Of a stretch of DNA of 64,000 nt, positions 53,891 to 63,631 are shown piece by piece. Below the pieces are notes generated by a model that saw only the letters and a list, made by a program, of their open reading frames with translations, searched no databases and was not told the DNA's origin. This stretch comes from JAFKFJ01 sp963786445 (GTDB lineage Bacteria > Pseudomonadota > Alphaproteobacteria > Acetobacterales > Acetobacteraceae). The translations under genes were made by a program, and so were the position numbers. Every line of letters begins with the position of its first letter. Within the stretch, counting starts at the first letter, position 1. The stretch is taken from contig CAWAZU010000031.1 of NCBI GenBank assembly GCA_963786445.1, forward strand, positions 1 through 64,000. The letters run 5' to 3'.

Positions 53891-55161
53891 GCGCTGCGCG
53901 CCGCCCGTTTCTTCGCCCAGTAGGCGAGCCGTTTGGCCACCTCGCGCTCGAACCCGCGCTCCGCCGGGCGGTAGAACGCGGCGCGCGCCATGCCGTCCGG
54001 GAAGTAGTTCTGGCCGGAGAAGGCATCCGGGGCGTCGTGGTCGTAGTCGTAGCCGGCTCCGTAGCCAAGACGTTTCATCAGCGTGGTCGGTGCGTTGAGG
54101 ATATGGGCCGGCGGCATCAGGCTGCCGGTGGCGCGCGCCGCCGCCTGGGCTTGCCCGAACGCGACATAGGCGGCGTTCGATTTCGGCGCGGTGCCCAGAT
54201 ACAGCACCGCCTGCGCGATCGCCAACTCGCCCTCCGGGCTGCCGAGCCGCTCGTAGGCCTCCCACGCCGCCAGCGCCTGCGTCAGCGCCGCGGGATCGGC
54301 GAGGCCGATGTCCTCGACCGCGAAGCGCACCAGCCGGCGCGCCACGTAGCGCGGGTCCTCGCCGCCGGCCAGCATGCGCGCAAACCAGTAGAGCGCCGCA
54401 TCGGCATCCGAGCCGCGCAAGGATTTGTGAAGCGCCGAGATCAGATTGTAGTGTTCCTCGCGGTCCTTGTCGTAGAGCGCGGCGCGGCGGGCCAGCAGGT
54501 CGGCCAGCGCAGCCGGGTCGAAAGCCGCGGCCGGCGGCGGGATTGCGGCGATTTGTTCAACCATGTTGAGTAAATACCGCCCATCGCCGTCGGCCATGGC
54601 GCGCAGGCTGGCGCGCGCCTCCGGCGTCAGCGGTAAAGCGGTTGCCAGCGCCGCTTCGGCCCGTTCCAGCAGTTTTTCCAGTGCCGCGTCGTCGAGCCGG
54701 CGCAGCACCAGCACCTGGCAGCGGGAGAGCAGCGCGCCGATCAGCGCGAAGGACGGGTTTTCGGTCGTCGCGCCGATCAGGGTGACGACGCCGGTTTCGA
54801 CCACGGGCAGAAAACCGTCCTGCTGGGCGCGGTTGAAGCGGTGGATTTCGTCCACGAACAGCAGCGTGCCCTCGCCGGCGGCGCGGCGGCGCGCGGCGTC
54901 CTCGAACGTGCGCTTGAGGTCGGCGACCCCGGAGAACACGGCGGAGAGCTGGACGAAAGCCAGGCCCGCGCGCTCGGCGAGCAGGCGGGCGATGGTGGTC
55001 TTGCCGACGCCGGGCGGCCCCCACAGGATCAGCGAGGCGAGGCTGCCGCGGTCGAGCATGCGGGTGAGCACGCCCTGCGGCCCGACCAGGTGATCCTGGC
55101 CGACCACGTCGGCGAGCGTGCGCGGACGCAGACGGTCGGCGAGCGGGGCGGTGGTGGACAC
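53887..55161 (-). CDS. rarA: Replication-associated recombination protein A (RarA/MgsA)
   Basis: RarA is an AAA+ ATPase related to clamp-loader subunits that acts at stalled replication forks. The 424-residue product has Walker A GPPGVGKTT near 49, Walker B LLFVDEIHRF near 100, sensor 1 IGATTENPSF and the family-specific C-terminal tetramer domain (PAHILNAPTTLMKRLGYG). The start is GTG 55161, giving VSTTAPLADRLRPRTL; upstream in-frame sequence is unrelated. It leads the minus-strand operon. Confidence 0.95.
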   Translation of the reverse strand: MSTTAPLADRLRPRTLADVVGQDHLVGPQGVLTRMLDRGSLASLILWGPPGVGKTTIARLLAERAGLAFVQLSAVFSGVADLKRTFEDAARRRAAGEGTLLFVDEIHRFNRAQQDGFLPVVETGVVTLIGATTENPSFALIGALLSRCQVLVLRRLDDAALEKLLERAEAALATALPLTPEARASLRAMADGDGRYLLNMVEQIAAIPPPAAAFDPAALADLLARRAALYDKDREEHYNLISALHKSLRGSDADAALYWFARMLAGGEDPRYVARRLVRFAVEDIGLADPAALTQALAAWEAYERLGSPEGELAIAQAVLYLGTAPKSNAAYVAFGQAQAAARATGSLMPPAHILNAPTTLMKRLGYGAGYDYDHDAPDAFSGQNYFPDGMARAAFYRPAERGFEREVAKRLAYWAKKRAARSA

Positions 55162-55199
55162 GCGGGGGAGTTTAGGCGCGCTGGGGTCCGCGGGCCATG

Positions 55200-55610
55200 T
55201 CAGTCCAGGCAATCGAGGCCCTCGGCGCGGGCCGCGGCCACCAGCTTGGCATCGAGACTTGCCAACACGGCATGGTGCCGGAGCGCCAATTCGAGATAGG
55301 TCGCGTCGTAGGCGGTCAGCGCATGGCGGAACGCGAGCGGCGCCGCCCGCTCCCACGCCAACGTGAGCGAGGTGGCGTCAAGCGCCACCGCCAGCGTGGC
55401 CGCCTGCGCCAGTGCCGCACGCGCCTCGTCTTGCGTCAGGCGCTGGCGGCGAACGGCCATCACCAGCGTGTTGGCGACCTCGAACGGCCAAACTGCCGGA
55501 GCGGTCGCACCGTCCCGCAGGACGCGGGCAACGACGGCCTCCATCCGTTCGGCAACAGCGGGTTCGCGCAGCGCCCAGCCGATGATCGCGGAGGCATCGA
55601 CGACGAGCAC
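55200..55610 (-). CDS. PIN-domain toxin, VapC-like
   Basis: The 136-residue product is a complete PIN domain. The acidic metal-binding residues are visible: Asp in VVDASAI (5), Glu in PFEVANT (about 44), Asp in YDATYLE (about 103) and Asp in ASLDAKL (about 121). VapC toxins are RNases that cut tRNA or rRNA. The start is GTG 55610. It is downstream of a Phd-type antitoxin gene with a 5-nt gap. Confidence 0.9.
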   Translation of the reverse strand: MLVVDASAIIGWALREPAVAERMEAVVARVLRDGATAPAVWPFEVANTLVMAVRRQRLTQDEARAALAQAATLAVALDATSLTLAWERAAPLAFRHALTAYDATYLELALRHHAVLASLDAKLVAAARAEGLDCLD

Positions 55611-55615
55611 CGCGC

Positions 55616-55888
55616 TCAGTGCCGTCCCTCATCGCGCAGGGCGATGACGTCCTCGGCACTGAGCGGCACGAAGCCGCGGGCGCCAAGCCGCTCGCGGAAC
55701 CGGCGCATCTCGGCGATCACGTGCTCGGACGAGGGCTGCGGCTGCGCGGGCACGAGCCGCGCGACCGGCGAACCGCCGCGCGTCAGCACGACCTGTTGGC
55801 CGGCCGCGACGCGCGCCACCAGATCGTCGAGCGAGACCGGGCCATCGTCGAGCGCCACGCTGGCTGCCGCGGGAACGGGGGTGTCCAT
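55616..55888 (-). CDS. Antitoxin, Phd/YefM (type II) family
   Basis: The 90-residue product has the Phd/YefM fold for DNA binding (SLDDLVARVAAGQQVVLTRG near 20-40, then ARLVP) and an acidic C-terminal half that would wrap the toxin. It precedes the PIN toxin gene on the same strand, the usual antitoxin-first order. ATG 55888 is preferred to an upstream start at 55948. Such antitoxins normally repress their own promoter, expected in the 170-bp region to the right; none was clearly seen. Confidence 0.85.
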   Translation of the reverse strand: MDTPVPAAASVALDDGPVSLDDLVARVAAGQQVVLTRGGSPVARLVPAQPQPSSEHVIAEMRRFRERLGARGFVPLSAEDVIALRDEGRH

Positions 55889-56062
55889 GTGCGCATCATA
55901 GCGTCCCCGTGGGGCGGCGTCGAATGCGCGGTCGTGCGGGCGAGGCACCGCGGCGCAGGCCGGCCGGCGCGCCGCCGGCCCTTGCGCCGTGTCGCGCCGT
56001 CCAACACCATGCGACCGCGAATTGAGGCGACGCTCGCGGAACTGGCGCGTTACGTCGGCGAA

Positions 56063-59000
56063 TCATGCTGGTGTCTTCGCTTTCGCTGCCGGAGGCGGCG
56101 CGCGTCCGTGATCCGCGGTGCGGGACTGGACGCGCATCGCGGTTGTGATCGCCACCGTCTCCACGCTCACCCTGACGACGCGCGCAAGCAGGTCGATGAC
56201 ACGTTCCTTGTGGTCGGCGAAGCGATAGGTGTTGAACTTGGCGCGAATCGTGGGGTCCTTCGGCGTGCGCTCCTTGTGCTGGTCCAGCACCCAGTCGATC
56301 GCGCAGCGGTTGCCGAGCCGGTAGGCCCAGGCTTCGGCGGGAACGTCCGCGAGTTGCGTCTCGGTGTCGATCAGGATGACGCGGGCGGCAGGATCGGATT
56401 TCAGCAGCACTTTTGGCGAGACGCCGGCGCGGCGGGCGGCCTCGTCAGGCACGTCGATGCGGCGCAGCTTCCAGGGGTCCACGGTCTCGTAGCCGACATG
56501 CAGCCGCATCAGCGCCTCGCCCCATGCGGCCCATTGCCAGAAGTCGGGGTAAAACGGGATGCGCGGGAAGGATCGCTTCAGGTTCTCGGCGTAGGTTTCC
56601 CGGTAGATCGGATCGTAGAGGACGGCATAGACGTAGTGGAATATCGCGTCCTTGGTGATCGGGGGCGCGGAGGCGATCGCAGCACCGTAATGCTCTTGGA
56701 ACTGGGAGAGTGCCCAGTCCGTGATGTTGTCGAGACATCTTCGGCGGAGAAGCGGTACTGGGCGAGACATACCGTTCCAGCCGCAGCTCCTACAAAATGT
56801 AAATCGGGAGTCTGTCCAACCGCTTGCACCATCCACGGCTTTTGCGATGTGGGGTCGCTGAAGCAAACAGCGAGGTTCTTTGCTCGCCCTGGGAAAAGAG
56901 AGGGCTGCTGGTACATTCGATGCGTGACGACCGGCGCAAAATATAATAGTCGGGATACAAAGGGACGATATGAGGCACGGACGATGTTCGTCGCGCCGAA
57001 TGACAGCTCGATGTCGCGTCTTAACGAATCCTTTAGTTCGCTCGTCCACTTAATATCACGCCTGACCCAATCACGAATCGGCTCTGAAGGCGCTCCCATC
57101 TTCCATCTTTTCCGTTCCGTTTCGTAAAATGAGATGAACCATCTGACTTTCTCGGTGAGATCGCCTTCTGAGATGTCGTAGAGCCAATCATCCCGATTAG
57201 TTGCAACCCCAAGCGAGAAAAGACGGAAGATTGCTTTTTCCTGAACCTGCGCAGACGCCTGCTTCGTAGTCTTATTTGCGAGCGGAAGAAAGTCGTCGAA
57301 GCTCGCTTCGGGGTGGTCGAGCCAATATGACCCTCGCGAAACGATCTCAGTCCATCGCAAGGTTGCCGAATCTGAAATGCACTGAGCCAGGTCAACTTCT
57401 CCTCACCAGAACCGCTTGCGGTGCAGCGATGGTACCGAATTCGGCATGCGGCTTTCTCTGACCTGGGTTTCTTCACCCAAAAACTCATCGCGACCCCGGT
57501 TCCAATTTGCCGAAAACATTGCCCACTCGCAGCCGGCAGCCGTGATCTTCTTGTAGTCGCCGCCGAGGTCAATCACGTATGCATCTGCTGAAATCTTCCG
57601 AGGGCACACTTGCGAAACCCATCCGCGTTGTGATCATCGAGAAAGCTGACGATTTGTGATAAATGCGATGAACGCCGTCCTCCCCGATCCGGTCCGACGC
57701 CCAGCGGAAGAACCGCACATACATGTCGTACAGCTTGGTCTTCTGCGCCGTTGGACGCGGCGATGTAGGTCTCCTTGATGCGCCTGTCCACCGCCGGATA
57801 GGCGCGGTTCTTGTTGTTGTCGTTCTCGTTCTGCTGGTTGGCGTTGTACGGCGGATTGCCGATCACCACACTGATCTTGCGCGCGTTCTGCCGCTTGATG
57901 CGCGCCATGTTCTCCGCGCTCATGCCCCCGAACAGGTCGCCCGTCGTGCCCTTTGCGCCATGCTCCGAGACCCAGCCCATGTTGTCCAGCGTGTCCACGA
58001 AGCAGAGGTTCGGGAATTCCTCGTATTCGCCCGCGATGGCGGCATAGGTCGCCTCGATGTTCAGATTGGCGACGTAATAGGGCAGGATCGCCAGTTCGTT
58101 GGCGTGCAGCTCCTCCCGGTACTTCGCCCGCAGCTTCGCGGGCTGGCCGCGAAAGTCCTCGATCAGCTCGGTCACGAACGTCCCCGTCCCCGCCGCCGGA
58201 TCGAGGATTTCCACACCTTTGTCGATCAGCCGCTTGCCGAAATGCTTGTCGCAGAGCCAGTCCGCACCCTCGATCATGAAGCGCACGATCTCGTTCGGCG
58301 TGTAGATCACGCCCAGCCGATCCGCCGCCTTCGGATTGTACACCTTGTAGAAGTTCTCGTAGATGACCTTCAGGAATCCCTGCTTCTCGTGGTGGCCGCC
58401 GATCTGCGCGGCGGCGGCGCGGATCGCGGCGTAATACGGCTCCAGGGCCTTCAGCGTGTCCTTCTTCACGCCGCCGACGAAGAACGTCTCCTCCAGGGCA
58501 TAGAGCGCCTGGGCCACATTGTTCTGGCGGTGGAAGTCGCTTTCGTCGAACACCTTGGCGAAGATTTCCTCCGTCAGGATGTGCTGGATCAGCATTTCCC
58601 GCACGTCGGCGGCGGTCACGTTCGGGTTGATGGTCGCGCGCGCATGATCGAGGAAGGTTCCCAGTGCGGCGCGGAACGGGTCGCCCTGCTTTTCGGCGCG
58701 GTCGATCCGTTCGCGCAACGCCGCGAGCACGGCGGGCAGGTCCGCCTTGAACTGCTCCACCGCCTTGCGGAAATCCGTGATCTCGGCACGCTCGTAGGCG
58801 AAGAACAGCCGCAGCAGCCGCTCCAGCGCCGCCGCGTCCTCGACCTGGCAGCGTGCCACTTCCTGACGGTTCTGGAACAGCGCCGCAGTGCGGCTGTTCT
58901 CGATGATGATGTTCGTCTGGGGATAACCGCGGCGGAATTTCAGCGCAATCTGCTCGTCCAGATTGTCCTTTGCGTCCTTCGCCTCCCAGTAGCCGAAGGG

Positions 59001-59207
59001 GACGCGCAATTCGTACAGCAGCGCCCCGTCCACGTACCGCCGCTCGCGCGCCGGCGTGGCGACCTCGAACTCCGGGACGAAGATCAGGTTGAGAGCGCGT
59101 CCCCACGACTTCAGCAGATCCTTGAACGCCTCCCGCACCACGCTCTCGCGATCGGTGCCCGATGCCTTCCGCAGGTCGCGAAGCTGGTTGAAGTAGGCTT
59201 GGATCAG
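56063..59207 (-). pseudogene. Type ISP-like restriction-modification enzyme, many frameshifts
   Basis: The region encodes the C-terminal part of a single-chain type ISP-like enzyme. In order are the linker/coupler helices, an N6-adenine methyltransferase with motif I DPAAGTGTF and motif IV NPPY (about 57850), a target-recognition domain (about 57600-56760) and the conserved end NITDWALSQFQ to DWVLDQHKERTPKDPTIR. At least six frame changes occur between 57755 and 56740. Reading begins after a TAG at 59211 with a CTG (59205-59207), and the helicase/nuclease half usual in this family is absent. The recognition domain has clearly lower GC than its surroundings. Confidence 0.82.
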
Positions 59208-59333
59208 TTGCTAACTCACGGAGGAGGCGACCTGTCGTTTTGCCGCCGACCAGGATAGGCCCAATCCCCGCCGCGCCGCGAGAGGCAACCGCGTCCGGTA
59301 CTGCCGTTACAGCGCGCCGAACGGAAGATGGCC

Positions 59334-59367
59334 CTTGCCCAGCCGGCCGCCGTTGTGTTCCTATTCC
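59334..59367 (+). promoter_or_regulatory. Promoter-like element of cassette copy B
   Basis: CTTGCCCAGCC at 59334-59344 and GTGTTCCTAT from 59355 match the elements before copy A at almost the same spacing (21 versus 22 nt), and GTGTT again lies 17 nt before the start codon. Confidence 0.45.
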
Positions 59368-59371
59368 GTTC

Positions 59372-59952
59372 GTGTCCCCCGCCGCTCCCCCGCCCTGGCC
59401 GATCGGTTCGCCCGCATCATCGACGGGCTGCGCCGCGCCGTTGCCGCAAGCGGCCCCCGGGGCTGGCTCGCCTTGCCGCTGCTTGTCCTGCTCTGGTCCC
59501 GGCTGCGCCGCATGTCGGTGCGGTTCACCCGCCTCGCGGCCCGGCATCAGGCCGGCACGCTGCCGACGGCCGCCTCCGCCCGGCGCCGCCGCGCATCGCC
59601 ACGCCCCGTGCCGCCGCCGCGCCTGCCGCGGGGTTTCGCCTGGCTCCCCCGGCTGATGCCGCAGGCCGCGTCCAGCGCCTCGCAATTGCAGCATCTCCTC
59701 TCCGACCCGGAGATGGCGGCGCTCATCGCCGCCGCGCCGCAGGCGGGCCGCATCCTTCGCCCGCTCTGCCGGATGCTGGGCGTGCGCCCCACGCCCGGCC
59801 TGAGCAGGCCGCCTCGTGTGGTGCCGCCCCGCCGCGCCACGCCCGGCCGGCCACCCCCCGCCACGCCGCCGCGGCCGCGCCGTCCGGCGCCGATGCCGCT
59901 CCCGAAGCCATCCGCCGCCCGCCGCGCCTGCTTGCCGCCCGTTCCGGCGTGA
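59372..59952 (+). pseudogene. Conserved hypothetical protein, cassette copy B
   Basis: This is a paralogue of the gene at 10938-11528 and is of unknown function. The aligned start is GTG 59372, followed by the same SPA-type opening; a missing C in the run at 59387-59391 shifts the frame, after which SPALADRFARIIDGLRRA continues normally. A TTG at 59335 gives an open frame but lies in the promoter element. The core (LPRGFAWLPRLMPQA, ASQLQHLLSDPEMAALIAAAPQ, RILRPLCRMLGVRP) and the PPVPA end are shared with copy A. The middle tail is Pro/Arg-rich. Confidence 0.68.
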
Positions 59953-59979
59953 CCGACCGTGCCTCCGCACGCCCATATT

Positions 59980-59995
59980 GTTCCACATAAGGAAC
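59980..59995 (+). other. 3' hairpin of cassette copy B
   Basis: GTTCC and GGAAC arms enclose a 6-nt ACATAA loop, 27 nt past the stop. This matches copy A in position and size with one covarying pair. It also lies 19 nt before the next ATG, so it could instead act as an operator (IclR-family regulators bind palindromes of this general kind) for the enolase-superfamily gene at 60015. Confidence 0.6.
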
Positions 59996-60014
59996 GTTCA
60001 AGGACCGGCCCGCC

Positions 60015-61139
60015 ATGAAAATCACCGCCATCACCGCCTGGCAGGTCGATCTGCCGCTGCGCGAGGGCCGCTACGCCTGGTCGAACGACAACGCCGTCGC
60101 CGTCTTCGACGCCACCGTCGTCGCGGTCGAAACCGATGCCGGCATCACCGGCCATGCCGAATGCACCCCGCTCGGCTCGGCCTACCTGCCCGCCTATGCG
60201 CGCGGCGTGCGCGCCGGCCTCGCCGAACTCGGGCCGAAGCTGATCGGCCTCGACCCGACCGACCTCACCACGCTCAACCGCCACATGGACGCCGCCCTGC
60301 GCGGCCATCCCTACGTGAAAGCGCCGCTCGACATCGCCTGCTGGGACATTCTCGGCAAGGCGGCGGGGCTGCCGGTGACCAAACTGCTCGGCGGCGCGGC
60401 GCAGGACAGCATCCCGCTCTATCGCGCCATCTCGCAGGACACGCCGCAGCGCATGGCCGACAGCGTCGCCCGCTATCGCGCCGAAGGCTACCGCACCTTC
60501 CAGCTCAAAGTCGGCGGCGCCGCCGACGCGGACATCGCACGCATCGAAGCGTGCCGCGCGGCGCTGGCACCCGGCGAGCTGCTGGACGCCGACGCCAACA
60601 CCGGCTGGACCCTGCACGAGGCGGCGCGCGTGTGCGCCGCCATCGCACCGCTTGACGTGTATGTCGAGCAGCCCTGCCCGAGCTATCGCGAATGCCTGTC
60701 GATCCGCCGCCGCTGGCCGCGGCCGTTCGTGCTCGACGAAGTCATCACCGGCGCCGATATTCTGATGCAGGCGATCGCCGAGGACGCGATGGACGTGGTG
60801 AACCTGAAGATCTCGAAAGTCGGCGGCCTGACCCGCGCGCGGCTGCTGCGCGACCTGTGCGTCGAGGCCGGCATCGCCATGATCATCGAGGACACCTGGG
60901 GCGGCGACATCGTCACCGCGACGATCGCGCATCTGGCGCAATCGACGCCGGCCGAGTTCTGCTTCGCCGCCACCGACTTCAACAGCTACGGCACGCGGCG
61001 GATCGCGGACGGCGCGCCGGAGCGCAAGGACGGGCGGATGACGGCGCCGAGCGCGCCCGGCCTCGGCATCGCGCCGATCGCGGCGGAGCTGGGCCGGCCG
61101 GTGCTGACCATCACGGCGGCAGGCACGCGGCCCGTATGA
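60015..61139 (+). CDS. Enolase-superfamily enzyme (MR/MLE family), possibly hydroxyproline-type
   Basis: The 374-residue product is intact. The KxK-type base motif is in FQLKVGG near 165; metal ligands lie in DADANTGW near 195, VEQPCPS near 220 and LDEVI near 243; the late segment is IEDTWGGDIVTATIAHLA. It resembles the group that includes cis-3-hydroxy-L-proline dehydratases and proline-betaine epimerases more than sugar-acid dehydratases, by eye only. ATG 60015 follows AAGGAC. It stands alone, preceded by the cassette hairpin. Confidence 0.83.
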   Translation: MKITAITAWQVDLPLREGRYAWSNDNAVAVFDATVVAVETDAGITGHAECTPLGSAYLPAYARGVRAGLAELGPKLIGLDPTDLTTLNRHMDAALRGHPYVKAPLDIACWDILGKAAGLPVTKLLGGAAQDSIPLYRAISQDTPQRMADSVARYRAEGYRTFQLKVGGAADADIARIEACRAALAPGELLDADANTGWTLHEAARVCAAIAPLDVYVEQPCPSYRECLSIRRRWPRPFVLDEVITGADILMQAIAEDAMDVVNLKISKVGGLTRARLLRDLCVEAGIAMIIEDTWGGDIVTATIAHLAQSTPAEFCFAATDFNSYGTRRIADGAPERKDGRMTAPSAPGLGIAPIAAELGRPVLTITAAGTRPV

Positions 61140-61246
61140 CCTCGCGCGGCCGCGCGGCGTGCTGGCGGACGGATTCGATGCGTCGCGCTTCGCCTGATCG
61201 GCACGCCGGATCGCCTTGTGCGGGCTTGCAGGGACCGCCGCGCCGC

Positions 61247-61693
61247 GTGACGGCGGCGCTGTTCGCCATCGCGCTCGCCGCCGGCCCGGCGCACGCCGCG
61301 GCGCCGAAGCGGGCGCCGCCGCCCGAGGACGTGCTCGGCACCTGGACCACGCAGGACGGCAACGGCGTCATCGCGATCGAGCGCTGCGGCGATACGCTGT
61401 GCGGGCGCATCGTCGGCATCAGGCGCGCACCCGGCGCGCCGATCCCGAAAGACGTCCACGGCGCCTCGCAATGCGGCCTGACCATCATCACCAACCAGCG
61501 CGCCACCGCCGAGGGCGAATGGCGCGGCCAGATCATCGACCCGCGCGACGGCACCACCTACGGCGCAAAGCTCTGGCGCGACCAACGAGGCAATCTGCGC
61601 GTGCGCGGCTATCTCGGCCTGCCGCTGTTCGGGCAGACGCAGACCTGGCGGCGCTTCAACGGCACGATCGCACCCGGCTGCCGGCCCGCGTGA
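61247..61693 (+). CDS. DUF2147 family secreted protein
   Basis: The 148-residue product has a signal peptide (ALFAIALAAGPAHAA) and a DUF2147 beta-sheet domain: GTWTTQDGNGVIAIERCGDTLCG, then GLTIITNQRA, the RDGTTYGAKLW segment and the LRVRGYLGLPLFGQTQTW end. The family is periplasmic and of unknown function. GTG 61247 begins the signal peptide; ATG 61178 is a longer alternative. It converges on shc with 4 nt between stops. Confidence 0.8.
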   Translation: MTAALFAIALAAGPAHAAAPKRAPPPEDVLGTWTTQDGNGVIAIERCGDTLCGRIVGIRRAPGAPIPKDVHGASQCGLTIITNQRATAEGEWRGQIIDPRDGTTYGAKLWRDQRGNLRVRGYLGLPLFGQTQTWRRFNGTIAPGCRPA

Positions 61694-61697
61694 GCGT

Positions 61698-63619
61698 TCA
61701 GAATCCCCAGGCCACACGCTTGTCGTTGCCGCGCTGCAGGTTGCGGTAGCGCGCCAGCGCCAGCAGCGGAAAGAACAGCCGGTAGCCGTGATAGCGGAGA
61801 TAGAACACGCGCGGAAAACCGACCGCCGTGTAGGCTTCCTCGTCCCACTCGCCATCCGCTTTCTGGCAGGCGGCGAGCCAGGCGATGCCGCGCGGCACCG
61901 CCGGGTTCGCCGCCTCGCCCGCCGCCATCAGCCCGAGCAGCGCCCACGCGGTCTGCGACGGATTGCTGCGGTCGGAACGCCCGCGCGGCGCGCCGGCATA
62001 GCTCTCGTTGTCCTCGCCCCAGCCGCCGTCTTCCCGCTGCGTGGCTTCAAGAAACCCGACGGCGCGGCGCACCGCCGGATCGTCTTCCGGCACGCCGGCG
62101 GCGTTCAGCGCGCACAGCACCGACCACGTGCCGTAGATGTAGTTGGTGCCCCAGCGGCCGAACCAGCTGCCGTCCGGCATCTGCTCGCGCCGCAGCCACG
62201 CCAGCGCGCGCGCCAGCACCGGATCGTCGGTGCGCATGCCGGTCTGGGCGAGGAAGGAGATGCAGCGCGCGGTCACGTCGGCGGTCGGCGGGTCGAGCAG
62301 CGCGCCGTGGTCGGCGAACGGAATGTGGTTGAGATACATCTTGTCGTTGTCGGCGTCGAACGCGCCCCAGCCGCCGCCGCGCGACTGCATGCCGACGATC
62401 CAGTCGCGCGCCCGCGCGATCGCCTCGGCGTGCGCCGGGTCGCCCTGCCGATGCAGCAGCATGCCGACGACGGCGGTGTCGTCCACGTCGGGATAGTGCG
62501 GATTGGCATACTGGAAGGCCCAGCCGCCGGGAATCACATCCGGCCGCGCCGCCGCCCAGTCGCCGGCCACGTCGAGCACCTGCTTTCCGCGCAGCCACGC
62601 CGCCGCGTGCGCGACCGAAGCACTCGCGGCACTGTCCGCCTCGGCCACCGCGTGCGCGGCCAGGCCCGTGTCCCACACCGGCGAAAGACAAGGCTGGCAG
62701 TAGGCGCGATCCGCCTCGACCACCAGCAGTTTTCGCACGCTCGCCCAGGCGATGGCCGCGTCGGGATGCGCGGGCGGATAGCCGAGCGTGTCGAACATCA
62801 TCACGCTGTTCGCCATCGCCGGATAGATCGCCGCCCAGCCCGTCCTCGCCGTTCAGCCGTTTCGTGACGAAGGCGACCGCGCGGCGGATCGCACGCTCGC
62901 GCATGGATTTCGGAAACCGCGGCTCCGCGGCGCGAAGAAGCCAATCGAGATGCTTGAAGAAATGGCCCCAGCGCGAGCGGTAGGGGCCGCGGATCCAGTC
63001 GCGCACCTGCGCGGGCGGCGTGCGGAACAGCTCCGGCACATGCACGCCGCGCGGATTGCGCGCGCGCGGCTTCAGCGCCATCAGCACGGTCAGCGGCACG
63101 ATCACCGTGCGCGACCAGTACGACACCTTGTCCAGATGGAACGGGAACCAGCGCGGCAGCAGCACCAGCTCCACCGGCATCACCGGCACCGCGCGCCACG
63201 GCACCTCGCCGTACAGCGCGAGCTGCGCGCGCGTGAACACGTTGCTGCGCTCGGCGCCGCCGGCCGCCAGGATCGCCTCGCGCGCGCGGCGCATGTGTGC
63301 TGCGCCGGGATCGTCGCCGAGCATTTTCAGCGCAAAATACGCCTTCACGCTCGCCGAGATGTTGCAGGCGCCGTCATGGAACAGCGGCCAGCCGCCGTGC
63401 GCGCCCTGGGTCGCGCGCAAATAGTTGCCGATGCGCCGCTCCAGCTCGGGCTCGATGCGAGTCGAGAAAATGTTCGAGCAGCACGTATTCGGCGGGGATG
63501 GTGGCGTCGGCTTCGAGCTCGAAGACAAAATGCCCGTCCGGCCGTTGCCGGCGCAGCAGCGCGGCACTGGCGCGGGCGACGGCGTCGTCCAGCGCGGTGT
63601 CGATGGTCTCGCTCGGCAT
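61698..63619 (-). pseudogene. shc: Squalene-hopene cyclase, two frameshifts
   Basis: Shc cyclises squalene to hopene, the first committed step of hopanoid synthesis, at the inner membrane. The catalytic motif DVDDTAVVGM and several QW repeats (for example GGWGEDNESYAG) are visible. Insertions near 63465 (CTCGACTCGCATCG) and near 62838 (GGGCGGCGATC) break the reading into three frames that are otherwise complete, together about 640 residues, the usual length. It follows hpnE by 12 nt on the same strand. Hopanoids are typical of Acetobacteraceae, so loss is unlikely and error is suspected. Confidence 0.9.
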
Positions 63620-63631
63620 GATCGGCGTCCG

